A DNA stretch of 64,000 nucleotides. It comes from Microbacterium pullorum. Its GTDB lineage: Bacteria > Actinomycetota > Actinomycetes > Actinomycetales > Microbacteriaceae. Below the pieces are notes generated by a model. That model did no database searches and was not told the origin of the DNA. It saw nothing but the letters and a program-made list of their open reading frames with translations. The stretch lies in assembly GCF_014836535.1 (NCBI RefSeq), contig NZ_JACSQP010000005.1, positions 124,001 to 188,000 of the forward strand, read 5' to 3'. Positions 16,554 through 23,734 of the stretch are shown here, piece by piece. A program made the position numbers and the translations under genes. Positions within the stretch are counted from its first letter, which is position 1, and each line of letters opens with the position of its first letter.

Positions 16554-17958
16554 GGTGACGTCCCGCTGAGTGGTGGAGTTTCTCAACACGTGCGAGATCA
16601 GCTGATTGGGATTATGCCGCGGTCAGTTCGGGGATCGCTACCTCCTCGGTTTCGGTGTTCAGGAGCTTCATGGAGTGCTCGCTGAAGTAGCGGCGGTCGG
16701 CGCCGTCCCACTCGTCGTGTTGCTCGATCAGGACGTGCCCGGCCAGGCGCAACAGCGCGGCGGGGTTGGGGAAGGTGCCGACCACGTCGGTGCGGCGCTT
16801 GATCTCCTTGTTGACCCGCTCGAGGGGGTTCGTGGACCAGATCTGACGCCAGTGCGGGTAGGGGAACTCCGCGAAGGCGAGCAGGTCGGTGCGGGCGGTC
16901 TCGAGCATCTCCGCGATCTTCGGGTGTGACCGGGTGAGCATCCGCACGACCTCATCGAACTGGGCGTAGACGTGTTCCGGGTCCGGTTGGGTGAAGATGG
17001 TGCGGATGATCGACGCGACCATCGGCCCGGCCGTCTTCGGCACGTTCGCGAGCACGTTGCGCATGAAGTGAACCCGACACCGCTGCCAGCTGGAGCCTTG
17101 GAACACGGTCTCGACTGCGGCGATCAGCCCGGTGTGAGCGTCGGAGATCACCAGCTTCACCCCGTCCAGCCCGCGGGCCTTCAGAGAGCGCAGGAACGTC
17201 GTCCAAAACGGTTGCGACTCGGTGTCTCCAACCTCGAAGCCGAGCACCTCGCGCCGCCCGTCCGCGGCGACGCCGACCGCGACGACCACAGCCTGGGAGA
17301 CCACCCGCCGGCCAACGCGGGCTTTGCAGTACGTCGCGTCGAGGAACACGTACGGGTAGGTGGTATCGGCGAGCGGTCGGTCCCGGAACGCGGCGACGTC
17401 CTCGTCCAGGTTCGCGCAGATCCGCGACACCTCGCTCTTGGAGATCCCCGTGTCGGCGCCGAGCGCTTTCACGAGATCGTCGACCTTGCGCGTGCTCACG
17501 CCGTGGACGTATGCCTCCATTACGACCGCGAACAGTGCTTGATCGACCCTCCGGCGGCGTTCCAGCAGCGACGGGAAAAACGAACCCTGCCGCAGTTTCG
17601 GGATCCGCAACTCCAGCTCCCCGGCCGTGGTGGTGAGGGTGCGCAGCCGGGTCCCGTTGCGCTGCGTCACCCGATCCGGGGTGCGCTCAAACGGAGCAGC
17701 ACCGATGAACGCGGCCGCTTCCGCGTCGATCAGCTCCTGATAGAGCGTCTCGGTCGCGACCCGGATCCGGTCGGTGACGTCAGTGAGTTTCAGTTCCCCG
17801 AGGAGCTCGAGGAGGGCAGACTGGTCTAGAGCCATCGTGCGTTGTGTCCTTCTGTGAGTAGCTTTGATCGGTTCTCACTGACCATCGCACGGTGGCTCAC
17901 CAACGTCTACGACGCCGGCGCCACCGCCGAGAACTACACCACTCCAGGGGACGTCACC
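16554..17958 (-). mobile_element. complete IS256-family insertion sequence, 1405 bp
   Basis: The element is bounded by imperfect inverted repeats. The left end reads GGTGACGTCCCGCTGAGTGG and the right end, read inwards on the minus strand, GGTGACGTCCCCTGGAGTGG; identity extends patchily to about 30 bp. It carries one transposase gene (16612-17835) and is flanked by the 8-bp duplication GGAAGTAT. It sits inside the first gene of the island operon with the transposase in the same direction as the operon, so outward transcription could either drive or block the five downstream genes. Confidence 0.93.
16612..17835 (-). CDS. IS256-family transposase (mutator type)
   Basis: A full-length 407-residue DDE transposase. 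The catalytic Asp is in FLDATYCKARVG (about residue 167), the second in LVISDAHTGL (about 233), and the Glu in STNPLERVNKEIKRR (about 343). The C/H segment WQRCRVHFMRN typical of the family is intact. No frameshift or stop is visible, so the element is probably active. ATG 17835 is preceded by AGAAGGAC. It catalyses cut-and-paste/copy-out movement of the element. Confidence 0.95.
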   Translation of the reverse strand: MALDQSALLELLGELKLTDVTDRIRVATETLYQELIDAEAAAFIGAAPFERTPDRVTQRNGTRLRTLTTTAGELELRIPKLRQGSFFPSLLERRRRVDQALFAVVMEAYVHGVSTRKVDDLVKALGADTGISKSEVSRICANLDEDVAAFRDRPLADTTYPYVFLDATYCKARVGRRVVSQAVVVAVGVAADGRREVLGFEVGDTESQPFWTTFLRSLKARGLDGVKLVISDAHTGLIAAVETVFQGSSWQRCRVHFMRNVLANVPKTAGPMVASIIRTIFTQPDPEHVYAQFDEVVRMLTRSHPKIAEMLETARTDLLAFAEFPYPHWRQIWSTNPLERVNKEIKRRTDVVGTFPNPAALLRLAGHVLIEQHDEWDGADRRYFSEHSMKLLNTETEEVAIPELTAA

Positions 17959-17966
17959 GGAAGTAT
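17959..17966. repeat. right copy of the 8-bp IS target duplication
   Basis: GGAAGTAT immediately follows the right terminal repeat of the IS and matches 16546-16553 exactly, defining the element's outer boundary. Confidence 0.9.
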
Positions 17967-18121
17967 CCCTTCGGAACCTCCACGGACCATCCAAGGTGCC
18001 ACTCGATCGTCCCGCGACCATTGGGAAGGAACATCGCCTGCCAGCCGGTCTCAGCGCGGAAGTCATACATTTGTAACCACGAACCGTTTGTGGTCGCGAC
18101 CCAACCCGTTTCGCGGGACAC
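17959..18121 (-). pseudogene. 5' part of the operon's first gene (DUF6065-like?), cut by the IS
   Basis: From GTG 18121 the minus-strand frame reads (M)SRETGWVATTNGSWLQMYD, then NGRGTIEWHLGWSVEVPKG up to the IS junction. Together with 16352-16553 it makes a 118-residue, Trp- and Gly-rich, probably beta-stranded protein. The order of features (GTIEWHLGWSVEVPKG, PLGVIGE, then CEPTRPLTISRGDVVARIV) recalls DUF6065-type proteins, from memory and with low confidence. An in-frame TGA at 18127-18125 limits the N-terminus. It would be the leader gene of the six-gene operon; with the IS in place the full protein cannot be made. Confidence 0.65.
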
Positions 18122-18132
18122 ACCTCATCGGA

Positions 18133-18165
18133 TGCAAATCTTGCATAAGAGATGCAAATTCTGCA
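18133..18165 (-). promoter_or_regulatory. twin TGCAA-type operator upstream of the island operon
   Basis: TGCAAATCTTGCA (18133-18145) and TGCAAATTCTGCA (18153-18165) are two near-palindromic boxes exactly 20 bp apart, i.e. about two helical turns, ending 12 bp before the first start codon of the operon (GTG 18121). On the minus strand TTGCAG (18166-18161), 17 bp, then CAAGAT gives a possible promoter overlapping both boxes. This is the arrangement of a repressor or activator site; no regulator gene is in the island. Confidence 0.6.
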
Positions 18166-18377
18166 AGTCCGTGTCCAAGAACCGCAGATCAGATGGACAT
18201 CTAACTGGGGTGAATCCTCGGAGGACCGCGGACGGTGGCGTGCGCGATGCTTGTGAAATCACCTGGTCAAGGTTGAATCGGCGCCCTCCGAGCGAGTTAT
18301 CAGGGAGGGTGTATCTGCAAAAACTGCGAGTACACCCGATACGGATTGACATAATGTGCATTATCGGCGTTCACTGA
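18166..18377. other. gene-free right part of the island
   Basis: I see no credible gene in these 212 bp on either strand. The minus-strand open frame that ends at 18125 has no protein-like features. The stretch holds GTGTA...TACAC arms around TCTGCAAAAACTGCGAG (18309-18335) and the palindrome at 18351-18364. It joins the operon's regulatory region to the truncated native gene at 18378. Confidence 0.5.
18351..18364. promoter_or_regulatory. palindrome ATAATG-TG-CATTAT overlapping a TTGACA box
   Basis: ATAATGTGCATTAT is a perfect 6+6 inverted repeat around TG, and TTGACA (18346-18351) runs into it. This is the layout of a repressed -35 region. It lies just before the beheaded gene at 18378 and may be its old operator or an operator brought in by the island. 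The AT richness contrasts with the surroundings. Confidence 0.45.
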
Positions 18378-18638
18378 TTCACCTGCCTTCGCCCGTTCCG
18401 CGAGGAGCTCGGGCTCGCTCACGCCGACTGGAGCTCCCCAGCGCTCACCAACGAACGCGTTGTTCGTCGCGACATCGACGTCTTCATCGAAGGAGTGTCG
18501 GTGACGGGTGCGCAGATCGACACCGATCCCTTCGTCTACGCGCTCGGCGCCAGACTGCCGAGTGGCGGAATCCTGAGTGCAGTCATTCCTCGGGAGCATC
18601 TCCCGTACGTCACGCTCGAGTTCCGCATTCGCCGCTGA
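18378..18638 (+). pseudogene. 3' remnant of an unidentified native gene
   Basis: The plus-strand frame from 18378 to the TGA at 18636-18638 reads FREELGLAHADWSSPALTNE, then VVRRDIDVFIEGVSVTGAQ and later PREHLPYVTLEFRIRR at the end. It has the high-GC codon use of the chromosome and the look of a real C-terminus (about 85 residues), but there is a TGA at 18375-18377 and no start codon. The 5' part is missing, most simply because the island replaced it. I do not recognise the family. Confidence 0.55.
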
Positions 18639-18673
18639 CCGCCTGATCACAGCCGCGCCTCAGCGGGGCGGGA

Positions 18674-18856
18674 TCAGCCCTCGGCGCGAGGATCCCGACG
18701 GGCGAACGGCCCGGGCTCGTCGGCGTCGTCCACGCCTTCCCGCTCGGCGGCCCGCACGGCGATCGGCGGGACACCCAGAATGAGCGCCACGAGCTTTCCC
18801 CACCAGCCCGACCTGCCTGCCGTCGCCTCAGCCACACCAGCTTTTTCGCCGTCCAT
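18674..18856 (-). CDS. short hypothetical protein
   Basis: A 60-residue frame, MDGEKAGVAEATAGRSGWWG..., with a short hydrophobic stretch KLVALILGVPPIAV around residue 20-33 and an acidic/basic tail. I do not recognise it. GTG 18874 is an alternative start six codons upstream. There is no convincing ribosome site or -10 hexamer. It is divergent from the AEC transporter. It may be a real small membrane-associated protein or chance. Confidence 0.4.
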   Translation of the reverse strand: MDGEKAGVAEATAGRSGWWGKLVALILGVPPIAVRAAEREGVDDADEPGPFARRDPRAEG

Positions 18857-18917
18857 TCGCCGAAAAGCTAGCACGGTCGCGGCGTCCGAGCGCGGCGGCC
18901 ACCCCTAGGCTCATAGC

Positions 18918-19838
18918 GTGCTGGATGTCGCCACCGGATTCGTCGTCGTCGGCGTCGCGATCCTGATCGGCTACATCATCGGCCGCATCGACCTGCTCGG
19001 CCCGCACGGGCGTCACGTGCTCAACCGGCTCACGTTCTTCGTCCTGTCGCCGTTCCTGCTGTTCGTGGTGCTGGCGCAGGCCGACGTGCAGACGCTCTTC
19101 TCGGCACTGCTGCCGGTCTCGGCGATCGCCGCAGTCGCGGTGATCGCGCTCCAGGCGGTGTTCTCGCGGTTCGTGTGGCATCGCTCGGCCGGCGAGACGA
19201 CCATCGCGGCACTGTCGGCCGGACAGGTCAACTCCAACAACATGGGCATCCCGCTGTCGCTGTACCTGCTCGGCAGTGCCGCCTTCCCGGCGCCGGTGAT
19301 CCTGCTGCAGCTGCTCATTTTCACGCCGATCTCGATGGCGATCCTCGATGCCGCGACCAGCGGCCAGCGCTCCGCACGCCGCATCCTGCGCCGCACGGCG
19401 ACCAATCCGATCGTGATCGGCTCCGTGCTCGGCGTCGCGGTGTCGCTCAGCGGCTGGGATCTGCCGTCGTTGCTCCTCGATCCGGCGCAGTCGGTGGCGA
19501 ACGCCTGCGTGCCGGTTCTGCTCATCAGCTACGGAATGTCGCTGCACGGTCAGCGCGTGCTCGGCACGGCGGGCCGACGACGCGACATCATCCTCGCCAC
19601 GGGCCTCAAGCTGCTCGTGATGCCGGTGATCGCGTGGGCCACAGCGGCGCTTGTGTTTCACCTCTCCCCCGCCGAGATCCTCATCGTAACGGTGCTCGCC
19701 GCGCTCCCCACGGCGCAGAACATCTTCACCTACTCGCAGCACTACGACGTCGGGGAAACGATTTCCCGCGACACGATCTTCCTCACCACCGTCGGCTGCG
19801 TGCCCGTTCTGCTGATCGTCATTCTCCTTCTGGGATAG
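18918..19838 (+). CDS. AEC-family (auxin efflux carrier-like) permease
   Basis: A 306-residue membrane protein with about ten helices in two halves. The central SAGQVNSNNMGIPLSLYLLG, with its N-N-x-G-I-P, is the signature of AEC/bile-acid-fold permeases such as MdcF and YfdV. Substrates in the family are usually dicarboxylates or malonate; not determined here. Start GTG 18918 has -10 TAGGCT at 18906-18911 six bases upstream (leaderless). Confidence 0.88.
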   Translation: MLDVATGFVVVGVAILIGYIIGRIDLLGPHGRHVLNRLTFFVLSPFLLFVVLAQADVQTLFSALLPVSAIAAVAVIALQAVFSRFVWHRSAGETTIAALSAGQVNSNNMGIPLSLYLLGSAAFPAPVILLQLLIFTPISMAILDAATSGQRSARRILRRTATNPIVIGSVLGVAVSLSGWDLPSLLLDPAQSVANACVPVLLISYGMSLHGQRVLGTAGRRRDIILATGLKLLVMPVIAWATAALVFHLSPAEILIVTVLAALPTAQNIFTYSQHYDVGETISRDTIFLTTVGCVPVLLIVILLLG

Positions 19839-19927
19839 CCCACGCCGCCGTGTCGACTCCCCCACTCGTCATCCGCGGGGGCTATGATGGCGCCGTCCTC
19901 ACAGGGGATTCTCAGAAAGGACAGACC

Positions 19928-20476
19928 ATGACCACCGAATCCATCGACAGGCCGGTTATCAACGGCATCCGCACGACCCTCGGCATCAGCGGTGTGCTCG
20001 CTCTGCTCCTGGGCATCCTCATCCTCGTCTGGCCGGATCGCACCGCCATGGTCGCCGTCGCGATCGTCGCGGTGTACGCGATCGCCGCGGGCCTCGTCTA
20101 CGCGGGACTCGGCATCTTCAGTGCACAGAAGGGCGGCTGGGCACGCATCGGCCACATCGTGCTCGGCGTGCTGTTCATCATCGCGGGCATCGTGGCGTTC
20201 ATCAATCTGCCCGCCGCGACCGCCTGGTTCGGCGTCTTCGTCGGCGTGCTGGTCGGCATCATGTGGATCATCGAGGGCATCGTCTCACTCACGACCCTCG
20301 AACTGGCGGCCTCCAAGGGCTGGACGATCTTCTTCGCCATCCTCTCGATCGTCGCCGGCATCGTGCTGCTGTTCGCGCCGCTGTGGGGAGCGGTGACGCT
20401 CTGGTGGCTGCTGGGCATCTCGGCGATCGTCCTCGGCATCGTGCAGATCATCCGCGCGTTCAGCTTCGGCAAGTAG
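19928..20476 (+). CDS. HdeD-like (DUF308) membrane protein
   Basis: A 182-residue protein of six hydrophobic helices in three similar hairpins. Each starts with a Gly-rich helix such as GVLALLLGILILVWPD and later IGHIVLGVLFIIAGIVAFINL, the repeat pattern of HdeD/DUF308. HdeD is linked to acid resistance in enterobacteria; in actinobacteria the role is unknown. ATG 19928 follows GAAAGGAC. A strong hairpin terminator follows at 20492. Confidence 0.85.
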   Translation: MTTESIDRPVINGIRTTLGISGVLALLLGILILVWPDRTAMVAVAIVAVYAIAAGLVYAGLGIFSAQKGGWARIGHIVLGVLFIIAGIVAFINLPAATAWFGVFVGVLVGIMWIIEGIVSLTTLELAASKGWTIFFAILSIVAGIVLLFAPLWGAVTLWWLLGISAIVLGIVQIIRAFSFGK

Positions 20477-20491
20477 CCCACACCTGCAAAC

Positions 20492-20525
20492 GACGAAGGG
20501 CCCCGGATATCCGGGGCCCTTCGTC
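20492..20525. terminator. bidirectional hairpin terminator
   Basis: A perfect 34-bp inverted repeat. The arm GACGAAGGGCCCCGG pairs with CCGGGGCCCTTCGTC around ATAT, lying between the convergent HdeD-like gene (+) and the SDR gene (-). It can serve both strands. Confidence 0.85.
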
Positions 20526-20541
20526 ATGCGTGCGGTAGGGG

Positions 20542-21306
20542 TCACTCCCCCGCGAAGGCGCTGGTGTCGCCGATCAGACGGGTGTTGTCAGCGGGCACGT
20601 CCTCGACCGCCGCGCGGGCGACCTCGGCGGCGAACTCCGACACGTTGTAGAGCTTGCCGGCCGACTCACGACGCGAGGCGATCGCGCCGGGGTTGGCCCG
20701 CTCCAGCAGGGTCGCCGTGATCGTGCCCTCGATCATGTCGCCGGAGACGACGACGAAGCCGATGCCGCGCTCGTCGAGGTCGCCGACGCGCTCGCGCAAG
20801 GCATCCTCGCCGGCGCGCTTGGACAGCGCGACGACCTCGTACTCGGCCATCGTGGGTGTGGTGCGGATGAAGTGCGCCTGGTGGCTGGTGACGAAAACGA
20901 CGCGCGAGCCGTCGTGCAGCAGCGGCAGCGCCGCCTCGAGCACGCCCACCTGCGCGTCGCGGTTGAGCTTCAGCGCGTAGTCCTCTGCCATGCCCGACTC
21001 CATGCCTCCGGATGCATTGAGCACGAGGATGTCGAGCCCGCCGAACGCGCTCTTCACCTCGGCGAACATCGCGGCGACGGCGTCGGCATCGGTGAGATCG
21101 GCGCCGACGACGAGCACCTCCACGCCGAGCTCGCGCAGCTGGGCGGCGAGCTTCTCGGCACGCGGGGCCTTGTTGCGGAAGTTGATGACGACGTTCGCGC
21201 CGGCTTCGGCGAAATAGCGCACGGTGTCGGCGCCGATGCCGCGCGACGAACCGGTGACGAGGGCCGTCTTTCCGGTGAGTGAACCGGCGGGCAGGATCTG
21301 TGACAT
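20542..21306 (-). CDS. SDR-family oxidoreductase with atypical active-site spacing
   Basis: A 254-residue short-chain dehydrogenase. TGSSRGIG (residue about 18-25) is the cofactor motif and LVLNASGG replaces NNAG. The region where YxxxK is expected reads AEYEVVALSKRAGE, so Tyr and Lys are separated by six residues rather than three. The catalytic Ser position would be in VTSHQAHF. This variant is known to me from actinobacterial relatives, but the reaction is not. ATG 21306 is followed by an acceptable Rossmann start at residue 12. Confidence 0.8.
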   Translation of the reverse strand: MSQILPAGSLTGKTALVTGSSRGIGADTVRYFAEAGANVVINFRNKAPRAEKLAAQLRELGVEVLVVGADLTDADAVAAMFAEVKSAFGGLDILVLNASGGMESGMAEDYALKLNRDAQVGVLEAALPLLHDGSRVVFVTSHQAHFIRTTPTMAEYEVVALSKRAGEDALRERVGDLDERGIGFVVVSGDMIEGTITATLLERANPGAIASRRESAGKLYNVSEFAAEVARAAVEDVPADNTRLIGDTSAFAGE

Positions 21307-21425
21307 GGGGGCGGAGCTCCTGTTCGGGGCCCGAAGCGGGCATCGCCCGGGCGCTCCGAGCCTATCAACCGTGCGTCGGCCGACCGGTGTTAGTGTTCCG
21401 TCAACAGACCGATGGAGGGGCGGGG

Positions 21426-21911
21426 ATGCTGCCAGATCTCACGCAGTACCTGTGGATCGCGTGGATCGTGCTCGCCCTGCTGTTCATCATCATCGAGCTC
21501 GTGACCCTCGAGTTCACGTTCCTCATGCTCGGGGCCGGCACGCTCATCGGCGGTCTCGGGGTGAACCTGCTCGGCGGCCCCTGGTGGCTGCAGGTGGCCG
21601 CGGCCGCCGCCGTCTCGGCGCTGCTGCTGTTCACGATCCGACCCCTGCTCCTGCGCCTGCTGCATCGCGGCAAGCAACGCGCGCTCACCAACGTCGATGC
21701 CCTCTACGGCATGGGTGCGCGCGTCGTGGCGCCCTTCGTCGACGATCTGGGGGCTGTGCGACTCGACAACGGCGAGACGTGGACGGCGCGGCTGAGCCCC
21801 GACGCACCTGCCGTCGACATCGGCGCCCGGGTTCGGGTCGTCACCGTGCTCGGCTCCGCGGTCGAAGTGACCGCCTCACCTCTACCGGAAAGGACCTCGG
21901 ACGATGGTTGA
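21426..21911 (+). CDS. NfeD-family membrane protein
   Basis: A 161-residue protein. Three to four hydrophobic helices (about 8-28, 32-50, 55-72) are followed by a C-terminal OB-like domain containing VDALYGMGARVV and VDIGARVRVVTVLGSAVEV, the short NfeD pattern. NfeD proteins work with SPFH/stomatin proteins in membrane quality control. The gene overlaps the downstream SPFH gene by 8 nt (ATGGTTGA), a classic operon. ATG 21426 follows GAGGGGCGG. Confidence 0.88.
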   Translation: MLPDLTQYLWIAWIVLALLFIIIELVTLEFTFLMLGAGTLIGGLGVNLLGGPWWLQVAAAAAVSALLLFTIRPLLLRLLHRGKQRALTNVDALYGMGARVVAPFVDDLGAVRLDNGETWTARLSPDAPAVDIGARVRVVTVLGSAVEVTASPLPERTSDDG

Positions 21912-22845
21912 TGTCGGAGCGTTCGTCGGACAGATCTTCGTGATCGTCCTGCTCGTGGTGCTCGCGATCTTCGTGGTCGTGGTGATCTTCCGCTCCATCC
22001 GCATCATCCCGCAGGCATACGCCGGGGTCGTGGAGCGTCTCGGCCGTTACCAGCGCACCCTGAGCCCGGGCCTGAACCTGCTCGTGCCGTTCGTGGACCG
22101 GCTGCGTCCGCTCGTGGACATGCGCGAGCAGGTGGTGTCGTTCCCGCCGCAGCCGGTGATCACCGAGGACAACCTCGTCGTCTCGATCGACACCGTCGTC
22201 TACTTCCAGGTGACCGACGCCCGTGCGGCGACGTACGAGATCGCGAACTACCTCGGGGCCGTCGAACAGCTCACCACCACGACGCTGCGCAACGTGGTCG
22301 GCGGGCTCAATCTCGAAGAGGCCCTCACCAGCCGCGACAACATCAACAGCCAGCTGCGCATCGTGCTCGATGAGGCCACCGGCAAGTGGGGGCTGCGCGT
22401 CTCGCGCGTGGAGTTGAAAGCCATCGACCCGCCGGTGTCGATCCAGGACTCGATGGAGAAGCAGATGCGCGCCGAGCGGGAACGCCGCGCGACCATCCTC
22501 ACCGCCGAGGGCTCCAAGCAAGCCCAGATCCTCGAGGCCGAGGGACGCCGCCAGGGTGAGATCCTGCGCGCCGAGGGTGACAAGCAGGCCGCGGTGCTCC
22601 GCGCCCAGGGTGAGGCCGAGGCGATCGAGACGGTCTTCCAGGCCATCCACCGGGGAGACGCCGACGAGAAGCTGCTGGCGTACCAGTACCTGCAGACCCT
22701 GCCGAAGATCGCCGACAGCGCCTCCAACAAGCTCTGGATCATCCCGAGCGAGTTCACCGAGGCACTCAAAGGCGTGAGCGGTGCCTTCGCGGCGAAGGCG
22801 ACGGATGCCGCGGCGCGCCGCCCCGGCAACCCCACCGCACCGTGA
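21904..22845 (+). CDS. SPFH/Band 7 (stomatin-like) protein
   Basis: A 313-residue membrane-scaffold protein. An N-terminal helix (about 10-32) is followed by the Band 7 domain starting RIIPQAYAGVVERLGRYQRT, then a coiled coil of Glu/Ala/Gln-rich repeats (about 190-245, e.g. AEGSKQAQILEAEGRRQGE) and a conserved YQYLQTLPKIADSASNK. It forms oligomers at the membrane with NfeD. It is translationally coupled to nfeD upstream and, through GTGA, to the GDPD gene downstream. Confidence 0.92.
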   Translation: MVDVGAFVGQIFVIVLLVVLAIFVVVVIFRSIRIIPQAYAGVVERLGRYQRTLSPGLNLLVPFVDRLRPLVDMREQVVSFPPQPVITEDNLVVSIDTVVYFQVTDARAATYEIANYLGAVEQLTTTTLRNVVGGLNLEEALTSRDNINSQLRIVLDEATGKWGLRVSRVELKAIDPPVSIQDSMEKQMRAERERRATILTAEGSKQAQILEAEGRRQGEILRAEGDKQAAVLRAQGEAEAIETVFQAIHRGDADEKLLAYQYLQTLPKIADSASNKLWIIPSEFTEALKGVSGAFAAKATDAAARRPGNPTAP

Positions 22846-23618
22846 GTCACCCGTGGTTCGCGCGGCCGCGGCCGCGCGTACTCGCCCACCGCGGGCTGCT
22901 GCCCGCCGATGCCGACGGAATCGCCGAGAACAGCTTCGCCGCCGTCGCGGCCGCCCACGCCGCCGGCGCGGCCTACGTCGAATCCGACTGCCATCTCACC
23001 TCCGACGGCGAGGTGGTCCTCTTCCACGACGCCGACCTCTCCCGGGTGACCGGCGATCCGCGCCCGGTGGCCGAGGTCCCCCTGGTCGAACTCGAACGGC
23101 TCATGGGCGCACGAGGCGGCCTCATCACGCTCCGCCAGGCGCTCGAGGCCTTCCCCGACCTGCGCTTCAACCTCGACGTCAAGGCTCAGGCGGCCGCTGT
23201 GCCCGTGGGACGCATCGTGGCCCGGCACGCCGAGCGGGTGCTGCTGGCGAGCTTCTCCGATGCGCGCCGGCGAACGGCACTCGATGCCGCCGAGCGCTTC
23301 GGTCGCGGCATCCGTCCCGCCACCTCGGCCGGCACGGCCACGATCGGCCGCACGCTGTCGGCACTGGCGGTGCGCTCGATGCCGCTCGTGCGCCGGGCGC
23401 TCGCCGGCGTAGACGCGCTGCAGGTGCCGGAGCGCCAGGGTCGGGTGCGCGTGGTCACGCCGCGGCTCATCGAGGCCGCGCACGCCTGCGGAGTAGAGGT
23501 GCACGTCTGGACCGTGAACGACGCACCGCACATGACGCGACTGCTCGATCTGGGGGTCGATGGGATCGTCACCGACCGCGCAGATGTGGCGTTGCGCCTG
23601 GTCGCCGAGCGACGCTGA
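22842..23618 (+). CDS. glycerophosphodiester phosphodiesterase
   Basis: A 258-residue GDPD TIM-barrel enzyme. AHRG at about residue 14-17, ENSF (28-31), VESDCHLTSDGEVVLFHD with the E-x-D metal ligands, and LRFNLDVKA all match the family. It hydrolyses glycerophosphodiesters from lipid turnover to glycerol 3-phosphate and alcohols; no signal peptide is seen, so it is cytoplasmic. Start GTG 22842 overlaps the SPFH stop (GTGA). Confidence 0.92.
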   Translation: MSHPWFARPRPRVLAHRGLLPADADGIAENSFAAVAAAHAAGAAYVESDCHLTSDGEVVLFHDADLSRVTGDPRPVAEVPLVELERLMGARGGLITLRQALEAFPDLRFNLDVKAQAAAVPVGRIVARHAERVLLASFSDARRRTALDAAERFGRGIRPATSAGTATIGRTLSALAVRSMPLVRRALAGVDALQVPERQGRVRVVTPRLIEAAHACGVEVHVWTVNDAPHMTRLLDLGVDGIVTDRADVALRLVAERR

Positions 23619-23677
23619 GACCCCACGCGCACTCGGCTGAGGATCGGCTGTGAATGGCTTCCCTCGCGCGCCCGTTC

Positions 23678-23703
23678 GGAGTATGCGCACAGGTCACAGC
23701 GTT
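23678..23703 (+). promoter_or_regulatory. SigH/SigR-type stress promoter of rbpA
   Basis: GGAGT (23678-23682), 18 bases, then GTT (23701-23703) fits the actinobacterial thiol-stress sigma factor consensus (GGAAT, about 18 bp, GTT). In Streptomyces rbpA is a SigR target, so the site is plausible here. A perfect palindrome CCTGTACAGG follows at 23707-23716 in the leader. Confidence 0.6.
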
Positions 23704-23734
23704 ATACCTGTACAGGCGACGAGAGGACCACACA

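Noticed and set aside
18125..18361. 78-residue minus-strand frame upstream of the operon
   Set aside because: Runs through the twin operator and lacks protein-like features; kept as non-coding regulatory DNA.
17842..18377. Plus-strand open frames (17842-18204 and 17892-18377) across the right IS end
   Set aside because: They cross the IS terminus and target duplication, have no ribosome site and their translations are compositionally odd; the minus strand there holds the 5' part of the broken operon gene.
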